A stretch of DNA of 40,439 nt. It comes from an uncultured Lachnospiraceae bacterium (GTDB lineage Bacteria > Bacillota > Clostridia > Lachnospirales > Lachnospiraceae). The position numbers and the translations under genes are program-made. This document shows, in pieces, positions 32,357 to 40,439 of the stretch. Location of the stretch: NCBI GenBank assembly GCA_944381515.1, contig CALWLM010000161.1, positions 1-40,439 of the forward strand. Direction: 5' to 3'. The notes under the pieces are model-generated. The model did no database searches. It saw only the letters and a program-made list of their open reading frames with translations, and had not been told where the DNA came from. Each line of letters begins with the position of its first letter. Within the stretch, counting starts at the first letter, position 1.

Positions 32357-32385
32357 ATCATACCCTACTTTATCCCGGTTGTCAA
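32357..32385 (-). promoter_or_regulatory. Promoter of recA
   Basis: Minus strand -35 TTGACA (32385-32380), 17-base spacer, -10 TATGAT (32362-32357). Confidence 0.9.
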
Positions 32386-32500
32386 CAGCTATTCTTCGGT
32401 TTGGAAGGGGAAGATATTAAGTTTGAATAAGAAAGGTAATTCCAGTATAGACCATTGGCTCCGTTTTGTAAATCCGTTGTAAATCAAACGCCGGATTCTA

Positions 32501-32534
32501 TTGACAAGCGCCTCAAAAAACGCTAAATTTAGCG
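32501..32534 (+). promoter_or_regulatory. Promoter of the diaminopimelate decarboxylase gene with a perfect 14-bp palindrome
   Basis: TTGACA (32501-32506), 17-base spacer, TAAATT (32524-32529). The palindrome CGCTAAATTTAGCG (32521-32534) completely contains the -10 box, an arrangement expected of a repressor operator. The regulator is unidentified. Confidence 0.75.
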
Positions 32535-32563
32535 TACATACATGAGAGGAGCGCAAAACTGCT

Positions 32564-33838
32564 ATGGAAAAGAAACCTTTTGTCTCTCTGGAACAGATCC
32601 AGGAGATTGTCAAAACCTACCCCACCCCGTTTCACATTTATGATGAGAAGGGCATCCGCGAAAATGCGCTGCGGCTGTACGATGCCTTCTCATGGAACAA
32701 GGGATTCCGGGAATATTTCGCGGTGAAGGCCACCCCCAATCCCTTTATTTTAAAGGTACTCAAGGAATGCGGCTGCGGCTGCGACTGTTCGTCCCTGACA
32801 GAGCTGATGATGGCCGACGCTCTGGATTTTGGCGGAGAAGACATCATGTTCTCCTCCAACGTTACCCCGGCGGAGGAATTTGTCTACGCCAGAAAAATCG
32901 GCGCCATTATCAATCTGGACGATATCACTCACATTGATTTTCTGGAGCGGACGGCCGGTATCCCCGAAACCATCTGCTGCCGCTACAATCCCGGCGGCCT
33001 GTTCCAGATCAGCAACAGTATCATGGACAACCCCGGCGACGCCAAATACGGCTTTACCACAGAGCAGATGTTCGAGGGCTTTCGCCGCCTGAAGGCCATG
33101 GGCGTCAAGAATTTCGGCATTCACGCCTTCCTGGCCAGCAACACCGTAACCAACGAATATTATCCCACCCTGGCCGGCATCCTGTTTAGCCTGGCCGTAC
33201 AGCTCAAGGAGGAGACCGGAGCCAATATCACCTTTATCAACCTGTCCGGCGGCATTGGCGTTCCCTATCGTCCCGACCAGGAGCCCAACGATATCTATGA
33301 GATTTCCCGGGGCGTAAAAAAGGCCTACGAGGAGATTCTGGTACCGGCCGGAATGGGCGAGGTGGCTCTCTATACGGAGCTTGGCCGCTATATGCTGGCT
33401 CCCTACGGCCATCTGATCACACAGGTAATCCACGAAAAGCACATTTACAAAGAGTACATCGGCTGCGACGCATGCGCCGCCAATCTGATGCGTCCCGCCA
33501 TGTACGGAGCCTACCACCATATTACTGTGCTGGGCAAGGAAGACAAACCCTGCGATCATATGTACGATGTGACCGGTTCCCTGTGCGAAAACAACGACAA
33601 GTTCGCCATTGACCGGATGCTCCCCCAGATTCAGGTGGGCGATTATCTGGCCATTCACGACACAGGAGCACACGGTTTTTCCATGGGCTACAACTATAAC
33701 GGCAAGCTTCGCTCTGCCGAGCTTCTGCTCAGAGAAAGCGGAGAGGTCCAGCTGATTCGCCGCGCAGAGACTCCCAAGGACTACTTTGCCACCTTTGATT
33801 TCTGCGATATTCTGAAAAAACTCGACCAGGATCAGTGA
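32564..33838 (+). CDS. lysA: Diaminopimelate decarboxylase-family PLP enzyme
   Basis: A 424-residue fold-type III PLP-dependent decarboxylase. The PLP lysine is Lys55 in YFAVKATPNP. Further motifs are CDCSSLTELMMA, INLSGGIGVPYRP (phosphate-binding glycines), YTELGRYMLAPYG, and the C-terminal catalytic region IGCDACAANLMRPAMYGAYH with the active-site cysteine motif DVTGSLCENNDKFA. HDTGAHGFSMGYNYNG follows. These residues fit meso-diaminopimelate decarboxylase, the last step of lysine synthesis. Related decarboxylases for other amino acids share the fold, so substrate is very likely but not certain. AGAGGAG lies 12 bases before the ATG, a long spacing. Stands alone, with an operator-like palindrome and a strong terminator. 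Confidence 0.9.
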   Translation: MEKKPFVSLEQIQEIVKTYPTPFHIYDEKGIRENALRLYDAFSWNKGFREYFAVKATPNPFILKVLKECGCGCDCSSLTELMMADALDFGGEDIMFSSNVTPAEEFVYARKIGAIINLDDITHIDFLERTAGIPETICCRYNPGGLFQISNSIMDNPGDAKYGFTTEQMFEGFRRLKAMGVKNFGIHAFLASNTVTNEYYPTLAGILFSLAVQLKEETGANITFINLSGGIGVPYRPDQEPNDIYEISRGVKKAYEEILVPAGMGEVALYTELGRYMLAPYGHLITQVIHEKHIYKEYIGCDACAANLMRPAMYGAYHHITVLGKEDKPCDHMYDVTGSLCENNDKFAIDRMLPQIQVGDYLAIHDTGAHGFSMGYNYNGKLRSAELLLRESGEVQLIRRAETPKDYFATFDFCDILKKLDQDQ

Positions 33839-33910
33839 TTCTGACACAGGCCGATATAAGTCCCACAGCGATCCGGGACTAATAATTGGCAAATAACAAA
33901 ATACAACAAA

Positions 33911-33932
33911 GCCGCTGGAATTCTCCAGCGGC
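33911..33932 (-). terminator. Terminator of the pseudo-rhomboid-pyk operon
   Basis: Perfect 9-bp stem GCCGCTGGA / TCCAGCGGC with a 4-base loop; the minus-strand sequence after it is T-rich (TTTGTTGTATTTTG). It lies about 92 bases past the pyk stop. Confidence 0.7.
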
Positions 33933-33940
33933 ATCCCGAC

Positions 33941-33989
33941 GCCTGAAAAGCGGATCTGTCGTATCGGTCCTTTGCTTTTCAGGCTTTTT
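33941..33989 (+). terminator. Terminator of the lysA-type gene
   Basis: GCCTGAAAAGC (33941-33951) pairs with GCTTTTCAGGC (33974-33984), an 11-bp stem, followed by TTTTTCTTT on the plus strand. Confidence 0.88.
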
Positions 33990-34024
33990 CTTTATTCACT
34001 TATCTTATCTCGCGCCGGGAGCCT

Positions 34025-35455
34025 TCAGTCCACAGTCAGCACGCGAATGGAATTGGTCACACCCTGGTCTCTGGTGCGTCCTCCGGTCATACCGGCCGTA
34101 AGAACGATCAGATCGTCCTCCTTCACCAGACCGCGCAGCTTGGCAAGCTCCACAGAGCTGTTTACCACCTCATCGCTGTTTGCCTGATAAGGAGCGTAAA
34201 TCGCCTTGACGCCCCACACCAGCTGCAGCTGTCTGAGCACCTGGGCATTGGGGGAAGTAGCCACAATCGCAGCCTGCGGACGGAACTCCGATACCATTCT
34301 GGGCGTATAGCCGGACATGGAAGGGGTTACAATGGCAGCCGCATTCAGATTGTGCGCCGTCATCACGGAAGCGTAGGACACGGCGGCGGAAATTCCGCTG
34401 TTTCTGTGTCTGGCTCTCTCCAGCAAAAGCTCCTCATAGTTCAGATGAGATTCCGTATTCTCCGCAATATGAGCCATCATGGACAGGGCCTCCACCGGGT
34501 ATTTGCCCATGGCAGTCTCGCCGGAAAGCATAACGGCATCCGTGCCGTCATAGATAGCGTTGGCCACGTCGCTGACCTCAGCTCTGGTAGGACGGGGATT
34601 GCGGATCATGGAATCCAGCATCTGCGTGGCGGTAATGACGGTCTTGAACGCGCTGTTGCACATATGAATCATCGTCTTCTGGATGTAGGGAAGCTGCTCC
34701 GGCGAAATCTCCACACCCATATCGCCGCGGGCCACCATGATGCCGTCAGCCACCCGCATGATCTCGTCAAAATTGTCAATGCCTTCTTTGTTCTCAATTT
34801 TGGCGATTACCTTGATCTTGGAGCCATGAGCCAGCAGAATCTCCTTGATCTCCATAATGCACTCGGCAGAGCGCACGAAGGAAGCAGCGATAAAATCAAA
34901 ATCGTTCTCAATACCAAAAAGGATATCCTTTTTATCCTGCTCGGTGATACCGGGCAGACGAACCTTAACGCCGGGAACATTGACGCCCTTCTTGGTGCCC
35001 AGCACGCCGCCGTTTATCACATGGCAGTGGATATCGGTAGCCGTCTTGCTCTCGACCTGCAGCTCAATCAGGCCATCGTCGATAAGAATCCTGTCTCCCG
35101 GATTTACATCCTCCGGCAGGCCGGCATAGTTGATAAAGCCTTCCTTTTCATCTCCCTCGATCTCACGGGTCGTCAGCGTATACTTCTGGCCGGTCTCCAG
35201 CGTTACGCTTTTTACGCCGTCCTTCAGCATTCCGGTACGAATCTCCGGCCCCTTGGTGTCAAGGAGAGCGGCTACCGGCACATTTTTCTCCTCGCGTACC
35301 TTCTTTAAGAGCTCCAGTCTTCCCTTATGCTCTTCGTAACTGCCATGAGAAAAATTAAACCGAGCTACATCCATGCCGTGATCGATCAATTCGCCCATGA
35401 CCTTCTCGCTGTCCGTCGCCGGACCCAGCGTGCAGATAATCTTTGTGCGTTTCAT
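34025..35455 (-). CDS. pyk: Pyruvate kinase
   Basis: A 476-residue glycolytic enzyme making pyruvate and ATP from PEP and ADP. Motifs: IICTLGPAT, VARFNFSHG, LLDTKGPEIR, ILIDDGLIEL, AKIENKEGI with the phosphoryl-transfer Lys, MVARGDMGVE, and TATQMLDSM; the C-terminal allosteric domain ends SIRVLTVD. The length matches the plain form without the extra C-terminal PEP-utiliser domain seen in Bacillus pyruvate kinase. Translation follows a membrane-protein gene whose last codons contain AGGAGG; the gap between stop and start is only five bases, so the two genes are co-transcribed from the consensus promoter at 36503-36531. Confidence 0.97.
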   Translation of the reverse strand: MKRTKIICTLGPATDSEKVMGELIDHGMDVARFNFSHGSYEEHKGRLELLKKVREEKNVPVAALLDTKGPEIRTGMLKDGVKSVTLETGQKYTLTTREIEGDEKEGFINYAGLPEDVNPGDRILIDDGLIELQVESKTATDIHCHVINGGVLGTKKGVNVPGVKVRLPGITEQDKKDILFGIENDFDFIAASFVRSAECIMEIKEILLAHGSKIKVIAKIENKEGIDNFDEIMRVADGIMVARGDMGVEISPEQLPYIQKTMIHMCNSAFKTVITATQMLDSMIRNPRPTRAEVSDVANAIYDGTDAVMLSGETAMGKYPVEALSMMAHIAENTESHLNYEELLLERARHRNSGISAAVSYASVMTAHNLNAAAIVTPSMSGYTPRMVSEFRPQAAIVATSPNAQVLRQLQLVWGVKAIYAPYQANSDEVVNSSVELAKLRGLVKEDDLIVLTAGMTGGRTRDQGVTNSIRVLTVD

Positions 35456-35460
35456 CTCGT

Positions 35461-36372
35461 TTAGTCCTCCTGATTCTTCGGTTTCGTTACATGCTGATGA
35501 GTATACAGATGGTCCTGGCAGTATTCATAGTTTCCCTCGCATTTGGAGCAGAAACGAAACTCCAGCGAAGGATCGTCAAGCTCAGTCCGGCCGCAGACCG
35601 CACAGCGGTGTCTGGCCTGACCGGCCCGGGCCCGTTCCATCTTCTTCGCCTCCGTCACCTGAGCCTTAAACTGGCGCTGCACCTTCTTCTGTGCCGCTGT
35701 AGGACGGTAACTCTGCCGGTAAAGCCAGTAAAATACCGCGTAATTCAGCATGGAAAAAAGCGCCGCCAGGGCATACTGCGGAAGAGCCGGAACTCCCCAG
35801 CTGAGGAGCTGGAAGGAGATCATCGGATTGACATAGAAAAGCAGGCCTCCCACAATGGTCACGATAAAGTAAATCGCATTGAGGTAACCCAGCCATTTGC
35901 CCTTGATCGGAATGATAAAGAACAGCAGAAACTGGGCATCGCCAAACTCCGTCACGAAAGCGAAAAACAACGACATGTTGAGGAAATAGGTCCCCACTGT
36001 AAAGGTCTCTCCAAAGACAAGATAGGTGACAACCGCCGCCAGGATGTTAAAGAGAATCCCCATCAGGAAATACAGGTTGAAGGCAAAGGTCCCCCATCTT
36101 CTCTCCAGGTTATCTCCGATTATGTAGTACATATACAGCACAATCAGCATCATTAACAGGGAGGAATTCGGCGGAGCAATAATAAAAGTCACCAGCCTCC
36201 AGATCTGTCCGTGCAGGACAGCCTCAATGTCCAGAGCCAGATAATTCTCATAAAGTTCCGGGGCCGCAATACCGATAATCACTCCGACAATATACAGGAC
36301 AATTACGTACCGCATCAGTCCCGGTATGGCGTATTTGCCAAATTTACGCTCCATTTTTTTCATCCAGCTCAT
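35461..36372 (-). CDS. Rhomboid-like membrane protein (pseudoprotease) with C-terminal zinc ribbon
   Basis: A 303-residue protein. About six TM helices (residues about 20-215) have a rhomboid/derlin-like layout: GQIWRLVTFII after TM1, GDNLERRWGTFAFNLYF and FFIIPIKGKWLGYL. The catalytic rhomboid motifs are not there: the GxSG position reads LNMSLF, and the last helix (LAALFSMLNYAVF) has no His, so I infer it is not a protease. A basic linker follows, and then a Cys/His-rich domain, CAVCGRTELDDP, FCSKCEGNYEYC and HLYTHQH, which should bind zinc on the cytoplasmic side. Function unknown. Start at 36372 (MSWMKKMERKFG) is preferred over a GTG at 36399; neither has an ideal ribosome binding site. 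It precedes pyk by five bases in one operon. Confidence 0.78.
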   Translation of the reverse strand: MSWMKKMERKFGKYAIPGLMRYVIVLYIVGVIIGIAAPELYENYLALDIEAVLHGQIWRLVTFIIAPPNSSLLMMLIVLYMYYIIGDNLERRWGTFAFNLYFLMGILFNILAAVVTYLVFGETFTVGTYFLNMSLFFAFVTEFGDAQFLLFFIIPIKGKWLGYLNAIYFIVTIVGGLLFYVNPMISFQLLSWGVPALPQYALAALFSMLNYAVFYWLYRQSYRPTAAQKKVQRQFKAQVTEAKKMERARAGQARHRCAVCGRTELDDPSLEFRFCSKCEGNYEYCQDHLYTHQHVTKPKNQED

Positions 36373-36502
36373 AGGCCTCTGTTTTCCTTTCTCTAACACA
36401 ATCTCTGGGCTTAAAGGCAGCGAAAAAAGCCGCCTTTTTCATGGTATATCATCCGTATTTGCTCATCAGGCGGCCGCGGGAAAGGCCCCGCGCACCATCC
36501 TC

Positions 36503-36531
36503 ATTATAGGTAGGAAAGTGTATTTTGTCAA
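36503..36531 (-). promoter_or_regulatory. Perfect-consensus promoter of the pseudo-rhomboid-pyk operon
   Basis: Minus strand -35 TTGACA (36531-36526), 17-base spacer, -10 TATAAT (36508-36503): a full match to the housekeeping consensus, as expected for a highly expressed glycolytic operon. Confidence 0.92.
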
Positions 36532-36622
36532 ATACAATCCTGCCCTTCCACCATTTTCCCGCTCCCAAAAAATACTTTCTTCTTTCTTAATTTTTTGTTC
36601 ACATTTTATTAACGCTTCCTTA

Positions 36623-36651
36623 TTGAAATTTGAAACCGAAAGCTTTATAAT
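36623..36651 (+). promoter_or_regulatory. Promoter of the giant activase-like gene
   Basis: TTGAAA (36623-36628), 17-base spacer, TATAAT (36646-36651), about 55 bases before the ATG. Confidence 0.82.
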
Positions 36652-36705
36652 GCTCTTTGTGTTATGCTCAGAAACTGTTTTACTATATACAAAGGGGAAA
36701 TTTTT

Positions 36706-39700
36706 ATGCACCAAACCCATAATTACTATACGCTCGGAATCGATATCGGTTCCACAACCGTTAAAATCGCCCTTCTGAACGGAGACGGGCAAATGCTTTT
36801 CTCCGACTACGAACGGCACTATGCGAATATTCAGGAAACCCTCGCCGGCCTGTTAAAGAAAGCCAGAACCCAGTTGGGAGAGATCATGCTCTCCCCCGTT
36901 ATCACCGGGTCCGGCGGACTTTCACTGGCCGGTCTTTTGGAGGTTCCCTTCGTTCAGGAGGTAGTCTCCGTGGCCACCTCTCTGCAGGACTATGCGCCTC
37001 AGACCGACGTAGCCATCGAGCTGGGCGGCGAGGACGCCAAGATCATCTACTTCACCGGCGGCATCGAGCAGCGAATGAACGGTATCTGCGCCGGCGGCAC
37101 CGGCGCCTTCATCGACCAAATGGCCACTCTTTTGCAGACCGACGCGGCCGGCCTTAACGAGTACGCGTCCCATTATAAGGCCATCTACCCCATCGCCGCC
37201 CGCTGCGGTGTCTTTGCAAAATCCGATATACAGCCTCTGATCAACGACGGGGCAACCAAGGAGGATCTGGCGGCCTCCATCTTCCAGGCTGTGGTCAATC
37301 AGACCATCAGCGGCCTGGCCTGCGGCAAGCCGATCCGGGGCAACGTAGCTTTCCTGGGCGGTCCGCTTCATTTCCTGCCGGAGCTTAAAAACGCTTTTAT
37401 CCGGACTCTGAAGCTGGGACCGGAGAACGTGATCGCTCCGGAGCATTCTCACCTGTTTGCCGCCATCGGCGCGGCCATGAACGCCCCGGAGGAAAAGGAG
37501 GGCGAGCCCTCTCATCTGATCTCCATTTCCGATCTCTATGAGAAGCTGGATAAAGGCGTAAAAATGCGCTTTGAGGTAAAGCGCCTGGAACCGCTCTTCT
37601 CCAATCAGGAGGAGTATAATCAGTTCCACCGCCGTCATGCAAAGCATAAAGTCCATACGGCAGAGCTGTCTTCCTACAGCGGCAACTGCTTCTTAGGCAT
37701 TGACGCCGGCTCCACCACCACCAAGGTGGCCATTGTAGGCGAGGACGGAACCCTGCTCTATTCCTTCTACAGCAATAACAACGGCAGCCCTCTGGCTACC
37801 ACAATTCAGGCTATCAAGGATATACGGGAACAGCTTCCCGACAGCGCCCATATTGTCTACTCCTGCTCCACCGGCTACGGCGAAGCTCTGATTAAGGCCG
37901 CCCTGCAGCTGGACGAGGGCGAGGTGGAGACGATCTCTCACTATTATGCCGCCTCCTTCTTCGAGCCGAACGTGGACTGCATCCTGGACATCGGCGGCCA
38001 GGACATGAAGTGTATCCATATCAAGGATCACGCCGTGGACAGCGTACAGTTAAACGAGGCCTGCTCCTCCGGCTGCGGCTCTTTCATCGAGACCTTTGCC
38101 ATTTCCTTGGGGTATACGGCTCCGGCCTTTGCAAGAGAGGCTCTGTTTGCCAAAAATCCCATCGATCTGGGAACCCGCTGCACCGTATTTATGAATTCCA
38201 ATGTAAAGCAGGCCCAGAAGGAGGGCGCCGAAGTGGCCGACATCTCCGCCGGCCTGGCCTACTCCGTTATCAAGAACGCATTATATAAGGTAATGAAGAT
38301 CACCGGCCCTGAGGACCTGGGCAAGCACGTGGTAGTTCAGGGCGGCACCTTCTATAACGACGCCGTACTGCGCAGTTTTGAGCGCATCAGCGGCTGCGAG
38401 GCCGTCCGCCCCGATATCGCCGGCATCATGGGCGCCTTCGGCGCGGCTTTGGTTGCCAGGGAGCGCTACCAGGGTCAGCAGACCTCCATGCTCTCCCTGG
38501 ACGAAATCATTAATCTCTCCTACAAGACCACCATGGCCCGCTGCCAGGGCTGCAACAATCACTGCCTGCTGACGGTCAATATCTTTGACGGCGGCCGCCG
38601 CTTTATCTCCGGCAACCGCTGTGAAAAGGGCCTGGGCATTGAAAAATCCAAGGAAGCCATTCCCAACCTGTTTTCCTACAAGCTGGACCGGATCTTCCAT
38701 TATGAGCCGCTGCCGGAGGAAAAGGCTCCCCGCGGCGTTGTAGGTATCCCCCGCGTTCTGAATATGTATGAAAACTTCCCGTTCTGGGCCGTTTTCTTCC
38801 GGGAGCTGGGCTTCCGAGTGGTTTTATCCCCTCTGTCCACCCACAAGATCTACGAGCTGGGCATCGAATCCATCCCCAGCGAATCGGAATGCTATCCGGC
38901 GAAGCTGGCCCACGGCCACGTGGCCTGGCTGATTCAGCAGAAGGTGCCTTTCATCTTCTACCCCTGCATTCCCTACGAGCGCAACGAGACACCGGAGGCC
39001 AACAATCACTATAACTGCCCTATCGTCACCTCCTACGCAGAGAATATCAAGAACAACGTGGAGGAGCTGGCCGACGGGTCCATCCGGTTTATGAATCCCT
39101 TCCTGCCCTTTACCAACGAAGAAGTGCTGGAGGAGCAGTTGGTCAAGGTATTTGGCGCAGAATTCTCCATTCCGGCCCGTGAAGTGCGGGAGGCCTGCAA
39201 GAAGGGCTGGGCCGAGCAGGATGCTGCCCGGCGGGATATTGAGAAAAAGGGCGAGGAAACCCTTCGCTATATGGAAGAGACCGGCCATCAGGGCATCGTC
39301 CTGGCTGGACGCCCTTATCATATCGATCCCGAGATCAATCACGGCATACCGGAGTTAATCACCTCCTATGGTCTGGCTGTGCTGACGGAGGACTCCATCT
39401 CCCACCTGGCCAATCCGGAGAGGCCGATGCTTGCCATCGACCAGTGGATGTATCACTCCCGCCTGTACCGGGCCGCCGATTTTGTCAAGACGCGGGAGGA
39501 TCTGAACCTGATTCAGCTGAATTCCTTTGGCTGCGGTCTGGACGCGGTGACCACCGACCAGGTAAACGATATTCTGTCCCATTCCGGCAAGCTCTACACC
39601 GTGCTGAAGATCGACGAGGTAAACAATCTGGGCGCAGCCCGTATCCGTATCCGTTCGCTGATCTCCGCTCTGAAGCTGCGCAGCCGGACACAAATGAACC

Positions 39701-40439
39701 GCCAGATTGTCTCGGCCAGCTATCACCGGGCCGAGTTCACGGAGGCTATGAAGAAGGATTACACCATCCTCTGCCCTCAGATGTCTCCGATTCACTTTAA
39801 CCTGCTCCATGCAGCCCTGACCTCCTGCGGCTACAACATCGATGTGCTTAAGAGCACCAAGCAGGAGTCCCTGGACATGGGACTGAAATATGTAAACAAC
39901 GACGCCTGCTACCCTTCGCTGATCGTCGTCGGCCAGATCATGGAGGCTCTGCTCTCCGGCCGCTACGATGTCAACAAGGTGGCAGTCATCATCACCCAGA
40001 CCGGCGGCGGCTGCCGTGCCACCAACTACATCGGCTTTATCCGCCGCGCCCTGGAAAAGGCCGGAATGCCTCAGGTGCCGGTAATCTCCTTAAGCGCTCA
40101 GGGCCTGGAGAATAACTCCGGCTGGACGATCACCCCGCCGATGCTTATCAAGGCTCTGCAAGCTGTGGTCTATGGTGACCTGTTCATGCGGATGGTCTAC
40201 CGGATGCGTCCCTATGAGATTACCCCCGGCTCCACCGACGCCCTCCACGAAAAATGGGAGAAGCGCTGCATCGAATCCCTGAAGAAAAAACCTTCTATGC
40301 GGGAATTCAAGCGAAATGTCCGGGCCATGATTCACGATTTCGACACCCTGCCCATCCATGAGGATATGAAGAAGCCCCGCGTAGGCATTGTAGGTGAGAT
40401 TCTGGTAAAGTTTGCTCCGGAGGCCAACAATCACCTGGT
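36706..40439 (+). CDS. Giant 2-hydroxyacyl-CoA dehydratase activase-like fusion protein, C-terminus outside window
   Basis: At least 1244 residues, still open at the window edge; relatives are about 1400 long. Domain 1 (about 8-265) is a BcrAD/BadFG/HgdC-type ATPase: [20 protein letters not shown], then Cys128 in [10 protein letters not shown] and Cys167 in [10 protein letters not shown], the two positions that ligate the shared [4Fe-4S] cluster in dimeric activases. Domain 2 (about 328-590) repeats it: [19 protein letters not shown], Cys453/Cys457 in ACSSGCGSF and Cys492 in [13 protein letters not shown]2229-like part (from about 677, [17 protein letters not shown]) follows. The visible end, [13 protein letters not shown], begins a region like the HgdA/B-type dehydratase subunit. 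Such activases fire electrons into dehydratases or double-cubane proteins using ATP. AAGGGG precedes the ATG. No dehydratase genes are adjacent; true substrate unknown. Confidence 0.88.
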   Translation, partial: MHQTHNYYTLGIDIGSTTVKIALLNGDGQMLFSDYERHYANIQETLAGLLKKARTQLGEIMLSPVITGSGGLSLAGLLEVPFVQEVVSVATSLQDYAPQTDVAIELGGEDAKIIYFTGGIEQRMNGICAGGTGAFIDQMATLLQTDAAGLNEYASHYKAIYPIAARCGVFAKSDIQPLINDGATKEDLAASIFQAVVNQTISGLACGKPIRGNVAFLGGPLHFLPELKNAFIRTLKLGPENVIAPEHSHLFAAIGAAMNAPEEKEGEPSHLISISDLYEKLDKGVKMRFEVKRLEPLFSNQEEYNQFHRRHAKHKVHTAELSSYSGNCFLGIDAGSTTTKVAIVGEDGTLLYSFYSNNNGSPLATTIQAIKDIREQLPDSAHIVYSCSTGYGEALIKAALQLDEGEVETISHYYAASFFEPNVDCILDIGGQDMKCIHIKDHAVDSVQLNEACSSGCGSFIETFAISLGYTAPAFAREALFAKNPIDLGTRCTVFMNSNVKQAQKEGAEVADISAGLAYSVIKNALYKVMKITGPEDLGKHVVVQGGTFYNDAVLRSFERISGCEAVRPDIAGIMGAFGAALVARERYQGQQTSMLSLDEIINLSYKTTMARCQGCNNHCLLTVNIFDGGRRFISGNRCEKGLGIEKSKEAIPNLFSYKLDRIFHYEPLPEEKAPRGVVGIPRVLNMYENFPFWAVFFRELGFRVVLSPLSTHKIYELGIESIPSESECYPAKLAHGHVAWLIQQKVPFIFYPCIPYERNETPEANNHYNCPIVTSYAENIKNNVEELADGSIRFMNPFLPFTNEEVLEEQLVKVFGAEFSIPAREVREACKKGWAEQDAARRDIEKKGEETLRYMEETGHQGIVLAGRPYHIDPEINHGIPELITSYGLAVLTEDSISHLANPERPMLAIDQWMYHSRLYRAADFVKTREDLNLIQLNSFGCGLDAVTTDQVNDILSHSGKLYTVLKIDEVNNLGAARIRIRSLISALKLRSRTQMNRQIVSASYHRAEFTEAMKKDYTILCPQMSPIHFNLLHAALTSCGYNIDVLKSTKQESLDMGLKYVNNDACYPSLIVVGQIMEALLSGRYDVNKVAVIITQTGGGCRATNYIGFIRRALEKAGMPQVPVISLSAQGLENNSGWTITPPMLIKALQAVVYGDLFMRMVYRMRPYEITPGSTDALHEKWEKRCIESLKKKPSMREFKRNVRAMIHDFDTLPIHEDMKKPRVGIVGEILVKFAPEANNHL

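Larger units (their letters stand above)
36400..36705. other. Divergent intergenic region with two strong promoters
   Basis: Holds back-to-back promoters for the pseudo-rhomboid-pyk operon (minus) and the giant activase-like gene (plus). The minus-strand leader of about 125 bases contains two small GC hairpins, CGCGGG/CCCGCG (about 36473-36490) and GGCGGC/GCTGCC (about 36416-36434), whose role is unclear. No additional gene was accepted. Confidence 0.6.

Noticed and set aside
32750-33934. 394-residue minus-strand frame opposite the diaminopimelate decarboxylase gene
   Set aside because: Shadow frame; the plus-strand gene has all the PLP-enzyme motifs.
36340-36442. Small frame MKKAAFFAAFKPRD... 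overlapping the pseudo-rhomboid start
   Set aside because: Weak ribosome binding site, and most of its length overlaps the accepted gene in another frame; a leader peptide is possible but unsupported.
36922-39810. Several long minus-strand frames opposite the giant activase-like gene
   Set aside because: Gly/Asp/Val-rich shadows produced by the codon usage of the plus-strand gene; no ribosome binding sites or domains.

Overview
The window looks like a chromosomal segment from a spore-forming, Gram-positive anaerobe of the Clostridia, most likely a Lachnospiraceae (Clostridium cluster XIVa) relative. Support comes from sporulation genes (a YlmC/YmxH-type protein and a SpoIIM-type protein), RNase Y next to recA, a Gram-positive SOS box in front of recA, a Bce-type two-component/ABC module, a BlaI/peptidase-M56 pair, strong AGGAGG ribosome binding sites and a giant 2-hydroxyacyl-CoA dehydratase activase-like protein. 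No phage, insertion sequence, CRISPR array or rRNA operon was seen. The genus assignment is inference.

Layout. 1-2333 (minus): a PRD/EIIB/EIIA transcriptional regulator with a shortened EIIA domain, directly abutting a flavodoxin-like lipoprotein cut by the window edge. 2638-7932 (minus): a YlmC-type protein, then an operon marR > ABC half-transporter A > half-transporter B, a heterodimeric exporter with one degenerate ATP site. 8248-12850 (minus): a Bce-type module (response regulator, sensor kinase, then ATPase and 10-TM permease behind a BceR-like operator). 13047-13119: tRNA-Thr(GGT) with its own promoter and terminator. 13330-14877 (minus): a beta-lactamase-fold lipoprotein with paired operator-like palindromes upstream. 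15240-17352 (plus): aroE-aroA, the shikimate steps on either side of shikimate kinase. 17480-19587 (minus): blaI-like repressor plus M56 membrane protease, preceded by five tandem 13-bp operator-like units across the promoter.

19820-26056 (minus): five collinear genes (rlmD-type rRNA methyltransferase, radical SAM protein, nagA, M18 aminopeptidase, aldo/keto reductase with ferredoxin-like tail). 26224-27252 (plus): DAHP synthase, the first shikimate-pathway step. 27264-29401 (minus): nudF-like, spoIIM-like and a truncated XerD-like gene. 29551-32316 (minus): recA and rny. 32564-33838 (plus): lysA-type diaminopimelate decarboxylase with a perfect palindrome on its promoter. 34025-36372 (minus): a pseudo-rhomboid membrane protein with a zinc ribbon, followed by pyruvate kinase. 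36706 to the window end (plus): a very large ATPase/dehydratase-type fusion protein, incomplete here.

Most of the content is core metabolism and housekeeping. The parts that most repay a second look are the 13-bp operator array before the BlaI/M56 pair (whose sensor domain is not penicillin-binding), the pseudo-rhomboid/zinc-ribbon protein co-transcribed with pyk, the giant activase fusion, the decayed XerD in an otherwise conserved neighbourhood, and the truncated PTS-regulator/lipoprotein junction. Promoter, operator and terminator calls were made by eye from consensus matches and have not been tested.
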